Source of the DNA: Psychrobacillus antarcticus
GTDB lineage: Bacteria; Bacillota; Bacilli; Bacillales_A; Planococcaceae
DNA: 39,005 bases
NCBI RefSeq assembly: GCF_029533155.1
Contig: NZ_JAIZDB010000040.1
Coordinates: 1-39,005, forward strand
Direction: 5' to 3'
Positions 9,511 through 17,338 of the stretch are shown one piece after another. The notes beneath the pieces were generated by a model, which worked only from the letters and a program-made list of their open reading frames with translations, searched no databases and was not told the DNA's origin. How positions within the stretch are numbered: position 1 is the stretch's first letter; every line of letters starts with the position of its first letter. A program made the position numbers and the translations under genes.

Positions 9511-9515
9511 TGCCG

Positions 9516-9743
9516 ACTTCACCTGAGCTTCAGACCCCATAATCTGTCCATTATGACGCATGTAGGAGTATCAATGGGATAGTTTCAAAATACCTGGTTT
9601 TTTCATTCCTATCCTCGGTTATAAAGTTAGAATTCCCTTAGAAATCCCTTGTCTTTTCACACATTAGTGTTTATGACAAAACTTGTCGCGCCACCTCGTT
9701 AGTTGAGCAAAAAAATATGTATTTAATCTTGATATTTGCTATT
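9516..9743. other. Intergenic spacer without a recognisable gene
   Basis: On the minus strand a short stop-terminated reading of about 20 codons (ending in EAQVKSA at about 9512) could be a decayed gene end, but it is too short to name. I see no other structure. Confidence 0.4.
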
Positions 9744-10571
9744 TCAAAGATTGCTGATGTTCTTTTCTTTTTGTTCTTTTTTTATTAAATTGATATTCCC
9801 TTCATGAAAGGCTCTCATTCCTCTTAAATAGGAATAGCTTTCTATTAAATAAAAACTATCACGTTCAGACTCAACCGCACTTCTTATATCTTTAATATAT
9901 CTTAAGGACTCCTCTTTGCGTTTGTTCATTTCTTCTCTGTTTCCCGTGACATGCCCGTGACCCGGAACAAGAAAACGTATGTCATGTTTAGTTAAAATCC
10001 AATCCGTTTTTTTCAATGTTTCCTCATACTTTTCACTACTGGAATAGATATATGGAAATTCAGTATCCGACAAATAATCACCGGCAATCCAAATTCCTAA
10101 TGGTTCTACTATTGTAAAAATACCATCATCTGTATGCCCATCCGCTTTATAAAAGGTGAGGGTGGTTTTACCGATATTGAATACTTGCCCATCCTCTATA
10201 ACCACTATATCCACTTTAGGGTAAAGAATGGGATAATGACGATCTATATAATATTGATCATCAAACCCTCTTATTTGTTCCAGTATACTTTCTTTATCTT
10301 TCACAGCTTTAAAACCTTTACTAGCAATGATGATTGCATCTGGAAAAGCACCATATCCTAGTATATGATCCCAATCTGAGTGAGTAAAAAGAAGATAGAT
10401 TTGCTTATTCTCTTTAATTTTATTCACATGTTGTCTAATTTCCTCTACCTCGTTTGGAAGCCATGTTGGATCAACCACAATAATACCATCGTCGGTTTGT
10501 ATGACGATTGAAGTCGTTTTGAATAATTGACTTTCAAAAATTGTGATTTCCTTATTTTTAAATTGGATCAA
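9744..10571 (-). CDS. Metallo-beta-lactamase-fold hydrolase
   Basis: A cytoplasmic MBL-fold metallo-hydrolase of unknown substrate. Visible motifs: VVDPTWLP at the first strand, the metal motif LLFTHSDWDHILGYG, KADGHTDDGIF, IAGDYLSD and VPGHGHVTG, which match the five MBL motifs in order. The usual HxHxDH is HxDxDH here. I favour TTG 10571 as start because AAGGAG sits 9 nt before it. The in-frame ATG 10580 overlaps that site and ATG 10604 has no ribosome binding site. The product is 275 residues. It lies upstream of nothing on its strand except the repeat, inside the repeat-bounded island. Confidence 0.8.
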   Translation of the reverse strand: MIQFKNKEITIFESQLFKTTSIVIQTDDGIIVVDPTWLPNEVEEIRQHVNKIKENKQIYLLFTHSDWDHILGYGAFPDAIIIASKGFKAVKDKESILEQIRGFDDQYYIDRHYPILYPKVDIVVIEDGQVFNIGKTTLTFYKADGHTDDGIFTIVEPLGIWIAGDYLSDTEFPYIYSSSEKYEETLKKTDWILTKHDIRFLVPGHGHVTGNREEMNKRKEESLRYIKDIRSAVESERDSFYLIESYSYLRGMRAFHEGNINLIKKEQKEKNISNL

Positions 10572-10701
10572 TTGTTTCATCTCCTTTTTTATTTTCATAA
10601 ACAACTTCTGTATTTCATAGTAAAATTATTCCTTTAAACCCTTACAGGCATCCATGATATAAGTTCTTTTTATAAATTATAAATTATTTTTAAAAACAGA
10701 T

Positions 10702-11232
10702 TTAATGAATAATTAACTTTTGATCTTTAATGTAGCTCTCATAAAGATTATTAATATAGGATTCAATTTCTTTACCCCATTCTTCGCTTTCCTCAAAAGA
10801 AGCTGGCTCACCGAATTTTGATTTTATATAGGTTTGGAAATATTCATTTCTCTCCAAATAAGTTAAAGACCACATATCGAAATATTCATCATTAGTCATA
10901 CCTAACGCATCTGCTTCTTTAACATTGAATTTTTCCATTTCAACTGATTCAGCATTCGGATATAATATTTCTTTTAACTCCTTTATATATGCTTTAGATA
11001 CTGTAGCGCCGGCATTTGTAGCTTCATCTATGACGATTTCTTGTTTTAAATAGTATTCAATATTTTCGTCATTAAGTGAAAATTGTGAAATTATTTCTCT
11101 TGTAGTTATATCTTTACCATTTAAAGTTGCAACAATATAATCTACCTCGTGTGTTTTTTCAGTAGTTTGGTCAGAACAAGCTACCAGTAAGAAAATTAAT
11201 AATAAATTTAAAAACAACAATTTGATTTTCAT
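10702..11232 (-). CDS. SurA/PrsA-like N-domain lipoprotein
   Basis: Secreted lipoprotein of 176 residues from ATG 11232, which has AAAGGAGG at ideal spacing; a longer reading to 11259 lacks this. The signal peptide ends in lipobox FLLVAC (Cys about 19). The mature part, VATLNGKDITTREIISQF and then an almost wholly helical stretch, resembles the N-terminal helical domain of SurA/PrsA foldases (the xVNGxxIt.. motif). The parvulin PPIase domain is missing. It may be a chaperone fragment or a stand-alone binding domain. It shares orientation with the MBL gene downstream (about 130 nt gap), possibly one transcript. Confidence 0.65.
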   Translation of the reverse strand: MKIKLLFLNLLLIFLLVACSDQTTEKTHEVDYIVATLNGKDITTREIISQFSLNDENIEYYLKQEIVIDEATNAGATVSKAYIKELKEILYPNAESVEMEKFNVKEADALGMTNDEYFDMWSLTYLERNEYFQTYIKSKFGEPASFEESEEWGKEIESYINNLYESYIKDQKLIIH

Positions 11233-11369
11233 TTTTATCCCTCCTTTGCATTTTTTCAAACATACTCCCTTTATTGCACTAACTTTCCCTTTTCTTTAAT
11301 ACGTTTGACACGTATAGAAGTTCCAATATTAGTAAATTATCCAGTTTAAATTAACAAAAATGTATTCCA

Positions 11370-11723
11370 ATGTTGATAGGATGTAGGAATAATAAAAATC
11401 GAGAGGATTTATCTTTTGAAGGAAGTGAGAATTGGCTGGTAACTTTAGAAATTGAAAAGCTTGAATCTGCGGGAAGCGATATAATGTACACATTTATTTA
11501 CATTGGAGAGGGACTTAAACCACCTGTATTTTATTATGGAATAGATTCTAAATCCCCAACTTTAATGCCAGGTGAAGGTTCACTTGATGGTCAAAACGAA
11601 ATGGGGGTTAGTATGTTAGGTGACACTTACCCCATTTATAAAACTACTCAAATACCTATAATCATTACTTGAGATGTAAAAAAAGAAGATTTAGTTGTAG
11701 AAGGTCATAAGAAGAAAGAATAG
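11370..11723 (+). pseudogene. Broken small lipoprotein gene (nonsense mutation, no signal peptide)
   Basis: The frame begins with MLIGCRNN, which looks like the end of a lipobox (L-I-G-C) whose hydrophobic signal peptide is lost: upstream the frame hits a stop after six codons. After about 100 codons an in-frame TGA sits where TGG (Trp) would fit (PIIIT-stop-DVKKEDLVVEG). The frame then continues for 16 codons to TAG at 11721. Family not recognised. The Gly/Pro-rich middle (EGLKPPVFYYG) suggests a secreted beta-sheet domain. No ribosome binding site precedes it. Probably an inactive remnant. Confidence 0.55.
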
Positions 11724-11983
11724 TTTTGATAAGTTTATTGAGTACACTTTTTATACATTTACTGCGCTAATTCAAGTTTGGATGCTGCATGCACCCCTAG
11801 TAGACATAACGCCCGTTCACGGAAGTATTCAACTTCATTACTCTATAAGTTCTGACGCCAGAATAGGTAAAAAAGTCTCCCTTTTTATTATTTTAAAAGA
11901 TAAGAAAGTATATAAAAATGTGCCGTGTACATTGGATTCATGTGACTTGAAAGAATGAATAATACTACTGATTTGCGTTACAT
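11724..11983. other. Intergenic DNA before the palindromic repeat
   Basis: No recognisable gene. It contains one copy of a 40-nt dispersed motif (listed separately). Confidence 0.4.
11902..11942. repeat. Short dispersed repeat, copy 1
   Basis: AAGAAAGTATATAAAAATG, then GTGTACAYTGGRTTCATG after a short variable part; the second copy is at 17184-17222. Both lie in intergenic DNA on the same strand. Confidence 0.6.
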
Positions 11984-12085
11984 GTGGATGCTTTCCGCGG
12001 GCACGGCTTCAATCTCCTCGTTACTACGTTCCTGCGGGGCTTTCAGCTCGCGCTGTTCCCACTGGAGTCGCCACATTTCACTCCA
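11984..12085. repeat. GC-rich palindromic intergenic repeat
   Basis: Begins GTGGATGCTTTCCGCGGGC and ends GAGTCGCCACATTTCACTCC, with internal inverted segments (GCGGGCACGGCTTC, then CTCCTCG, GCGGGGCTTTCAGC, GCTGTTCCC). This is the layout of a dispersed palindromic element that I recall from many Bacillales genomes. Its GC content stands out. Its right end fuses into repeat copy B; copy A keeps only the last part (GTCGCCAC). Confidence 0.65.
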
Positions 12086-12430
12086 ATCAATTAAGTGAGT
12101 AGTACTCCACGATAAGATTGATCATAGCCTCTCGCTTAGATGATAAGAGTAGTCCAAGTTAATGTAAGGATAAAATCGTCTTTTTAATGAGGGATACTAT
12201 TTTGCAAGGAGGGAGGAAGAAAGAGGATTTCCTCTAATCTAGTGAAATTAAAGAGAAGTAGTAAGTGATCCCTAAATAAAGAAGCGAACGAGCGAACGAA
12301 ATTGCATCTTCGTGAGCCTTCTCTATTGGTAGTATGGTATCTTTTCTCTAGTTAACCAAAAAGAACTAACTTGTTTCTAAAAGTTGTAGGAGGACGACGG
12401 ACAGTTGAAAGCCATAAGAATACCGAGAAA

Positions 12431-12470
12431 AAAGAGGCTGGTCGTGACGTCAGTCACGACCAGCCTCTTT
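12431..12470. other. 18-bp hairpin inside repeat copy B
   Basis: AAAGAGGCTGGTCGTGAC pairs with GTCACGACCAGCCTCTTT across GTCA. Relative to copy A one base pair changed on both sides. Confidence 0.85.
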
Positions 12471-12551
12471 AAAAAATCAAACGGTAATCATATAGCAAGA
12501 CGTCTGTCCAAAGCCCTTTGAAAACGATAGAAACAGGTTTTGACTTTCAAG

Positions 12552-12580
12552 GACCGGGCGTTTTTTTGCCCGGTTTTTCT
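12552..12580 (+). terminator. Terminator-like hairpin closing repeat copy B
   Basis: ACCGGGC / GCCCGGT stem, T-rich loop, TTTTTC tail; same as in copy A. Confidence 0.7.
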
Positions 12581-12976
12581 TATTAACAGGATGTTTTTTA
12601 GGGGAAAGTTACGATTATTCACGTTATTCACCTCCAAGTCTTTCACTTTTTTACAGTGAAATTGAATTAGGTGAAGCAAATGTCAATTGGAAAAAAGATG
12701 GTACGGTAAAAAAACAGACAGTTTTGAATTAGCAAGAGAAAAAAACAAATAACAGTTAAGACTGGCCAAGAAGACCATGTTTCTTTAGATAGTCAAGATT
12801 TTGAAATTTTAGATTTTACCGTTTCGGTTTGGAAAGATAGCGAAGAAATACAATTAGATGTAAATAAACATAAAAAATTTAATTTCCCCAATGAAAAAGG
12901 TGAATATTTAATTGAGGTTAATCTTACTTCTGATTCTGGAACGGCTCAATATGTTGGAAATATTTTAGTGAAGTAA
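12574..12976 (+). pseudogene. Lipoprotein gene remnant cut at its signal peptide by repeat copy B
   Basis: Directly after the repeat terminator the frame reads FFLLTGC, a lipobox, then FLGESYDYSRYSPPS and on to ELAREKNK-stop. Adding one A to the A7 run at 12739-12745 would continue it smoothly as EKKQITVKTGQED...SVWKDSEEIQ...GEYLIEV...TAQYVGNILVK to TAA at 12976. So this is a secreted protein of about 135 residues that has lost its start and signal peptide and has one frameshift. The C-terminal GEYLIEVNL...TAQYVGNILVK pattern is like small Bacillus beta-sandwich lipoproteins; no family named. Part of FFLL may come from the repeat itself. Confidence 0.6.
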
Positions 12977-13124
12977 TATTAAATGCTTAAGAAATACCTG
13001 TCATGTAAATGGTAGCCGAATCTTCAACTAAAGTTAGAGAACCAATCCTGCCCCATTTTCTGTTCTATTTATGACACCTCCAATAGCCTTATTTAATGTT
13101 TTTATTGAACAAAACCCCGTTGGC

Positions 13125-14066
13125 TTAATGATTATTTGAAATAAACTTGGAAATCGCTTGTTTTTCAAGTTCGTCCCAATTGGGTGTCGCAATGTTTAAT
13201 TGTTGTTTCAACTTATCGAACGAATCAAACAAAGCTGCAATTTCGCGGTAAGATCCATTCATCAATTTCATAAACGGTAATTTATGCATTATTTTTAGAC
13301 CATAGTATACACTCTGTCTGTGTTTTCGAATAAAGTTAACTTGATTTGCAGGAGTGATAGTATAACCTAATTTTTCTAATATTTGAAACCCCTCGTCCAT
13401 TACTGATATAGCTTGCTTTAATAGCTTCTTGTCCTTAGATACTTTTTTTAAATCACCATCGTAAAGATAACCAACAGAATTCAAGGCTACTATCGAGACG
13501 ATATGACTTTTGAGCCAAGCATCCATATCATCATGATAAGCTAATTTAAACTTAACATGTTTAAATGCATTTTCTAGTAAAGGCTTTATTGTGATCTCGC
13601 CGTCAAGACTGCCAAGTAGCAGTTGTCCACCTCCGCGTAGGCAAATAATGCGACCGCTCTCTTCTCGGAGTCCTCCGCTAAGCTGAAATCCGAAGATTAC
13701 ATTTTTTGTCATGGTGCTCTTTTCCTGAAGAAGATCTTGCATCCCATGGGCATCGGCATTATTACCGACAAGAACAATATTCTGACTCTGATTCTCAGCT
13801 AGAATAGGCAGCACGGATGGGAAATCATTGTATTTCATTACAACAAAAATGAGATCATAAAGATCATCAGGTTGAAGCGCATGGATGACTTTTACTTCAT
13901 CGATAGTGTTTTTATACTGGAAATAATGGCGAATGACAAGTCCGTGTTTCTTTAATTGTTCAGCACGCTTCCCTCTGGCAAGTACTGTGACATCATTAGT
14001 CCCGCGCACTAGGGTATGAGCGAGATAACTTCCTTGAACTCCGGCGCCAAAAACTAATATTCTCAT
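13125..14066 (-). CDS. Ketopantoate reductase family (ApbA/PanE-like) oxidoreductase
   Basis: NAD(P)-dependent oxidoreductase of the ketopantoate reductase fold. N-terminal Rossmann motif RILVFGAGVQGSYLA and the basic VTVLARGKRAEQL segment suggest NADPH binding; the C-terminal helical domain lies beyond about residue 170. I start at ATG 14066, preceded by AGAGGGG at good spacing. The frame extends to 14111 without a ribosome binding site. True PanE would reduce ketopantoate to pantoate, but no panB or panC is near, and the catalytic Lys/Asn context is only loosely PanE-like, so another 2-keto or aldehyde substrate is likely. It is divergent from a TetR regulator, the usual layout for a regulated detoxification oxidoreductase. 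Confidence 0.78.
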   Translation of the reverse strand: MRILVFGAGVQGSYLAHTLVRGTNDVTVLARGKRAEQLKKHGLVIRHYFQYKNTIDEVKVIHALQPDDLYDLIFVVMKYNDFPSVLPILAENQSQNIVLVGNNADAHGMQDLLQEKSTMTKNVIFGFQLSGGLREESGRIICLRGGGQLLLGSLDGEITIKPLLENAFKHVKFKLAYHDDMDAWLKSHIVSIVALNSVGYLYDGDLKKVSKDKKLLKQAISVMDEGFQILEKLGYTITPANQVNFIRKHRQSVYYGLKIMHKLPFMKLMNGSYREIAALFDSFDKLKQQLNIATPNWDELEKQAISKFISNNH

Positions 14067-14191
14067 TGTTATATCCCCTCTACTTTTAAACGTTTGTTGT
14101 ATTTTGACCATTTGTTCAATAAAATAAGATTACCAACATCTCTAACAAGTATCTATAGCTAGATCTATCGGTTTTGTCGGTTTTTCAACAG

Positions 14192-14204
14192 AATACAATG
14201 TATT
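14192..14204. promoter_or_regulatory. Candidate TetR operator
   Basis: AATACA-A-TGTATT, a perfect 6+1+6 inverted repeat, 21 nt before the TetR gene in the divergent intergenic region. Position fits autorepression; no direct proof. Confidence 0.35.
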
Positions 14205-14225
14205 GATTAAAAAGGGGGTGTCTCA

Positions 14226-14792
14226 ATGGATAGAAGAATAAAAAAAAACCAAACAGCCATTATGAATGCATTAATTCATTTGATAGGAGAAAAAGATTTC
14301 GAAAAAATAACGATTAATGAAATCGCAGAGCGTGCTGATGTAAATCGAGGTACCATCTATTCTCATTACTCTGACAAATACGATTTATTGGATAAGTGCC
14401 TAGAAGCTCATCTGTACCATTTGATCGAAAGTTGCTCCTCAGTGGATGAAACGGAACCATATCCATCTAAGTCTTCATTGCTCCGTACGCTTGGTCAAAT
14501 GGAGAAGAATGCTCTCTTTTATAGGAATGTATTAAGCAACAAAGGCATTCCTTCTTTCAGAAACCACTTACAAAAAATGATAAGTAATCAAGTAATGGAA
14601 CAAATCGTTGAAAATAATTTAAGCCTAAATGAGTTGAGTAAAGATATATTAGTACAATTTTTGAGTTCGGCAATTGTCGGAGTGATTGAATGGTGGTTAA
14701 CCCAACCAATGCCCTGTTCTGTAGAAGAGATAACTGAACAGTTATGGTCACTGCTCGAACACAATCAGATGATTCTCCGCTCTGAATCTTAA
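14226..14792 (+). CDS. TetR/AcrR family transcriptional regulator
   Basis: DNA-binding repressor of 188 residues. The N-terminal helix-turn-helix is clear: KITINEIAERADVNRGTIYSHYSDKYDLLDKC (about 25-57, written here as one motif family signature with key residues T-I-E-A-N-T-Y-H-Y). The C-terminal ligand domain (60-188) is of the TetR_C type seen in YcdC/DhaS-like proteins. The start ATG follows GGGGGTG. It is divergent from the ketopantoate-reductase-like gene and probably controls it and itself. The ligand is unknown. Confidence 0.88.
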   Translation: MDRRIKKNQTAIMNALIHLIGEKDFEKITINEIAERADVNRGTIYSHYSDKYDLLDKCLEAHLYHLIESCSSVDETEPYPSKSSLLRTLGQMEKNALFYRNVLSNKGIPSFRNHLQKMISNQVMEQIVENNLSLNELSKDILVQFLSSAIVGVIEWWLTQPMPCSVEEITEQLWSLLEHNQMILRSES

Positions 14793-14887
14793 TTACGCTA
14801 TCCAACGCACCATTTCCCATTCTTGAGTGGGCATGTCAATTGCTATTAGTCTAAATTCATCTGGTGTTACCCATTCTTCCGATTTAA
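14793..14887 (-). other. Possible gene-end fragment, unrecognised
   Basis: On the minus strand a stop-bounded frame of about 30 codons reads SEEWVTPDEFRLIAIDMP and then QEWEMVRWIA-stop. It has no start and looks protein-like, so it may be the tail of a decayed gene. I do not recognise the family. Confidence 0.25.
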
Positions 14888-15020
14888 ACTCTTAACATAT
14901 GATTCTTACCCAAAGCTTCCATTCCACTATAAAAAGCCAGCACAAGGCTAGCTTCCTAGATCTGGCGTTATGTAAAGGTATTGGAAGGAGCTAACATAAA
15001 GTTAGGTTCAAAGTACCGAT

Positions 15021-15167
15021 GAATTCAAGGGAAAAGCGAAATTGCGCTACAAGATTGAAGCGAAAAATAGTGAACTAAAGTACAGACGCGGGTATGATGT
15101 AGCCTCATCCACGGGTCTATTTGGCATGAGCATGCAAGGAGCCCTTGCCATATTCTTAAATAGGTAA
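15021..15167 (+). pseudogene. IS1182-like transposase C-terminal relic
   Basis: A 48-codon stretch reads KAKLRYKIEAKNSELKYRRG, then YDVASSTGLFGMSMQGALAI before a stop. This matches the C-terminal end of IS1182-family DDE transposases (R-Y-K-I-E-A-K-N-S-E-L motif). The frame is closed upstream, and the rest of the transposase is gone. No inverted repeats are recognisable. The surrounding 14793-15376 holds no intact gene. Confidence 0.65.
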
Positions 15168-15376
15168 ATCTATACTCCATATTCATTAACGATTAATCAG
15201 CCTTTTCCTTTAACAAGTCCTATTTTAATTTCTTTAAGATGAAAATAGTTGTAACAACCATGTGACAGTATAATATTTGGCTGATTGAAATATATTAAAC
15301 GTATAGAGGGTATTTGCCTCCTTGTATAGAAAGTAATAGAGAGTTCATTTTTCAAAACTAGAATGGAGGAACGTAT

Positions 15377-15820
15377 ATGTCAATCGAAGTAAAAAATATT
15401 TCAGATTTGAAAACAGTTAACGTATCCAAACTAATTCAAGAAAGTGAAAAAGAAGGGTATCGTTTCGTGTCAAGATTAGCATCAGAATATGAAGATGGAA
15501 CGCATCGCTTCAGTGAACAGGGAGAGGCAATTTATGGCGCATGGGATGATGATGAGTTAGTAGCAATTGGCGGTTTGTTTCGAAATCCAGCTAGCGAAGC
15601 AGAGAATTCAGCAAGACTATTCCGATTTTATACATTACCGGAGTATCGTAGAAAAGGTGTAGGAAGTGAACTATTAAAGGCCATTTCTGGAAATGCCAAG
15701 GGACACTTTAAGGAAATAACGACAAAAACAGAATCCGCAAAGGCAGATTCATTTTACCGTGCAAATGGATTTATATTTGACGAGCGTTCACCAGATACTA
15801 CGCACGTACTGACCTTATAA
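15377..15820 (+). CDS. GNAT family N-acetyltransferase
   Basis: Small acetyl-CoA-dependent acetyltransferase (147 residues). The acetyl-CoA loop is visible as RFYTLPEYRRKGVGSELLKAI (R-x-x-G-x-G/A pattern at about 94-99), followed by the TKTESAKADSFYRANGF motif typical of motif B. The start ATG follows ATGGAGGAACGT. It ends 18 nt before the D-serine dehydratase gene on the same strand, so the two are probably co-transcribed. The acceptor amine is unknown; an amino acid or D-amino acid is conceivable from the neighbour but unproven. Confidence 0.85.
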   Translation: MSIEVKNISDLKTVNVSKLIQESEKEGYRFVSRLASEYEDGTHRFSEQGEAIYGAWDDDELVAIGGLFRNPASEAENSARLFRFYTLPEYRRKGVGSELLKAISGNAKGHFKEITTKTESAKADSFYRANGFIFDERSPDTTHVLTL

Positions 15821-15838
15821 TAGAAAGGGCTTACATGA

Positions 15839-17143
15839 ATGGACAAACAGCAATTAGAAATGAGATTTCCCTTAATCTCCAACATGCAAAACAAAGAAGA
15901 AATAATATGGTTTAATCCAAATAAAATAAATTCAAAAGATGCATTAAAAAACGTATCTGTTACAGCCGAAATGGTCCAAGAAGCAAGCGATCGTCTAGAT
16001 CGCTTTGCATCCTATTTATCTATTGCTTTCCCAGAGACGGCACAAGCAAAAGGTATTATTGAGTCGCCACTTGTGAAAATACCAACGATGGAATCCGCTT
16101 TAAAGGAATTTTTTCAAACAGATTTTAATGGTGAATTGCTATTAAAATGTGATAATGCTTTACCAATCTCGGGATCTATAAAAGCCCGTGGTGGAATTTA
16201 TGAGGTACTCAAAATTGCAGAGCAGCTTGCGATACGAGAGGGCTTATTGAAAGAAACAGATGATTATGCAATACTCTCGACAGATGATTTCAGACAATTT
16301 TTTTCTGCCTATTCAGTTGCAGTGGGTTCGACTGGGAATCTAGGGTTAAGCATTGGGATAATTAGTGCGAAGTTTGGATTTCAAGTAACTGTCCATATGT
16401 CTAGCGATGCCAAGCAATGGAAAAAAGAGATGCTTCGTTCAAAAGGTGTAACTGTCGTTGAGTATGAAGATGACTATAGTATTGCGGTAATGGAAGGCAG
16501 GAAACAAGCGGTAGAGGATTCCACATGCTTTTTTATCGACGACGAAAATTCTGTTGATTTATTTGTCGGGTATGCTGTTGCAGCAAGTAGGTTAAAAGCT
16601 CAATTAGAACAAATGCAAATCATTGTTGATGCCCAACACCCATTGTTTGTCTATTTACCTTGCGGAGTAGGTGGTGGACCAGGAGGAGTTGCATTCGGAC
16701 TAAAGTTAATATTCGGAGATCATGTGCACTGCTTTTTTGCGGAACCAACTAGCTCACCTTGTATGCTACTTGGGCTAATGACCGGATTGCATGAAAATAT
16801 TTCAGTAGCTGATATCGGACTTGATAACAAAACGGATGCGGACGGACTTGCTGTGGGTCGACCATCTGGATTTGTTGGGAAAACTCTAGAGCAACTCATA
16901 AGTGGAAGCTTCACAATTAATGATAAAACCTTATATGAGCTACTAGGTTTATTGGCAGACACAGAAAATGTTCGATTAGAGCCATCTGCTCTTGCGGGTA
17001 TGACAGGGCCAATTCATATAACTAAACAAGGAGTTCCCATACAAAATGCTACCCATATTGTTTGGGCAACTGGCGGGGGAATGGTTCCTTCTCAGGAAAT
17101 GCAGATCTATTATGAAAAAGGCAAACAATACCTTCTGAAATAA
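15839..17143 (+). CDS. dsdA: D-serine dehydratase
   Basis: PLP enzyme that deaminates D-serine to pyruvate and ammonia, protecting against or using D-serine. The 434 residues match the DsdA family: [17 protein letters not shown] with the PLP lysine (K115), the [13 protein letters not shown] substrate loop, the PLP-phosphate loop [11 protein letters not shown] (about 274-284), and the [10 protein letters not shown] and [12 protein letters not shown] motifs. Length agrees with E. coli DsdA (about 440). The start ATG follows GAAAGGG. The usual activator gene dsdC and permease dsdX are not adjacent; a GNAT gene precedes it. Confidence 0.93.
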   Translation: MDKQQLEMRFPLISNMQNKEEIIWFNPNKINSKDALKNVSVTAEMVQEASDRLDRFASYLSIAFPETAQAKGIIESPLVKIPTMESALKEFFQTDFNGELLLKCDNALPISGSIKARGGIYEVLKIAEQLAIREGLLKETDDYAILSTDDFRQFFSAYSVAVGSTGNLGLSIGIISAKFGFQVTVHMSSDAKQWKKEMLRSKGVTVVEYEDDYSIAVMEGRKQAVEDSTCFFIDDENSVDLFVGYAVAASRLKAQLEQMQIIVDAQHPLFVYLPCGVGGGPGGVAFGLKLIFGDHVHCFFAEPTSSPCMLLGLMTGLHENISVADIGLDNKTDADGLAVGRPSGFVGKTLEQLISGSFTINDKTLYELLGLLADTENVRLEPSALAGMTGPIHITKQGVPIQNATHIVWATGGGMVPSQEMQIYYEKGKQYLLK

Positions 17144-17183
17144 ATTCCTATCCTACTTAGATTTATAAGTAGGATTTTTACAA

Positions 17184-17222
17184 AAGAAAGTATATAAAAA
17201 TGCGGTGTACACTGGGTTCATG
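17184..17222. repeat. Short dispersed repeat, copy 2
   Basis: Same 40-nt motif as at 11902-11942, with a 2-nt deletion and two substitutions. Confidence 0.6.
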
Positions 17223-17338
17223 GAATTTCATGATGAAATATGTAAGTTCAAAATTTCTCCATATTTTCTTGATATATTGAGTAGGTTTAAATGTTAAAAT
17301 CAAAGCGTATTACATAATAAAAAAAGGTGGTTATGAAA

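Larger units (their letters stand above)
8888..9515. repeat. Structured intergenic repeat, copy A
   Basis: A non-coding stretch that recurs, diverged, at 12065-12585. Shared blocks in order: GTCGCCAC..TTCAC.CCAATCAATTAA.TGAGTAGTACT, the TCTCGCTTAGAT block, AAAGAAGCGAA..AGCGAACGAAAT then TGCATCTTC, TAGTATCTTTTCTCTAGTTA, TTTCTAAAAGTTGTAG, GACGGACAGTT, a long hairpin, and a GC-rich hairpin ending in T residues. Copy A carries about 95 bp (about 9137-9235) of GC-rich palindromic sequence absent from copy B. No reading frame of note. It replaces any ordinary intergenic spacer between trhO and the metallo-hydrolase gene. Confidence 0.8.
12065..12585. repeat. Structured intergenic repeat, copy B
   Basis: Second copy of the element at 8888-9515, same orientation, with many substitutions and lacking the 95-bp insert of copy A. 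The 3' part (about 12338-12580) is the best conserved: TCTTTTCTCTAGTTA, TTTCTAAAAGTTGTAG, GACGGACAGTT, the long hairpin, AAAGCCCTT.GAAAAC, AGAAACAGGTTT and the final terminator. It directly abuts a truncated lipoprotein gene. Confidence 0.8.

Noticed and set aside
10134-10361. 75-codon plus-strand frame opposite the MBL gene
   Set aside because: Antisense shadow of a well-supported gene.
8888-12585. CRISPR array
   Set aside because: The repeats are long, only two copies, and without regular spacers; no cas genes.
12488-12679. 63-codon minus-strand frame across the end of repeat copy B
   Set aside because: It covers the terminator hairpin and the lipoprotein relic; no ribosome binding site or protein-like composition.
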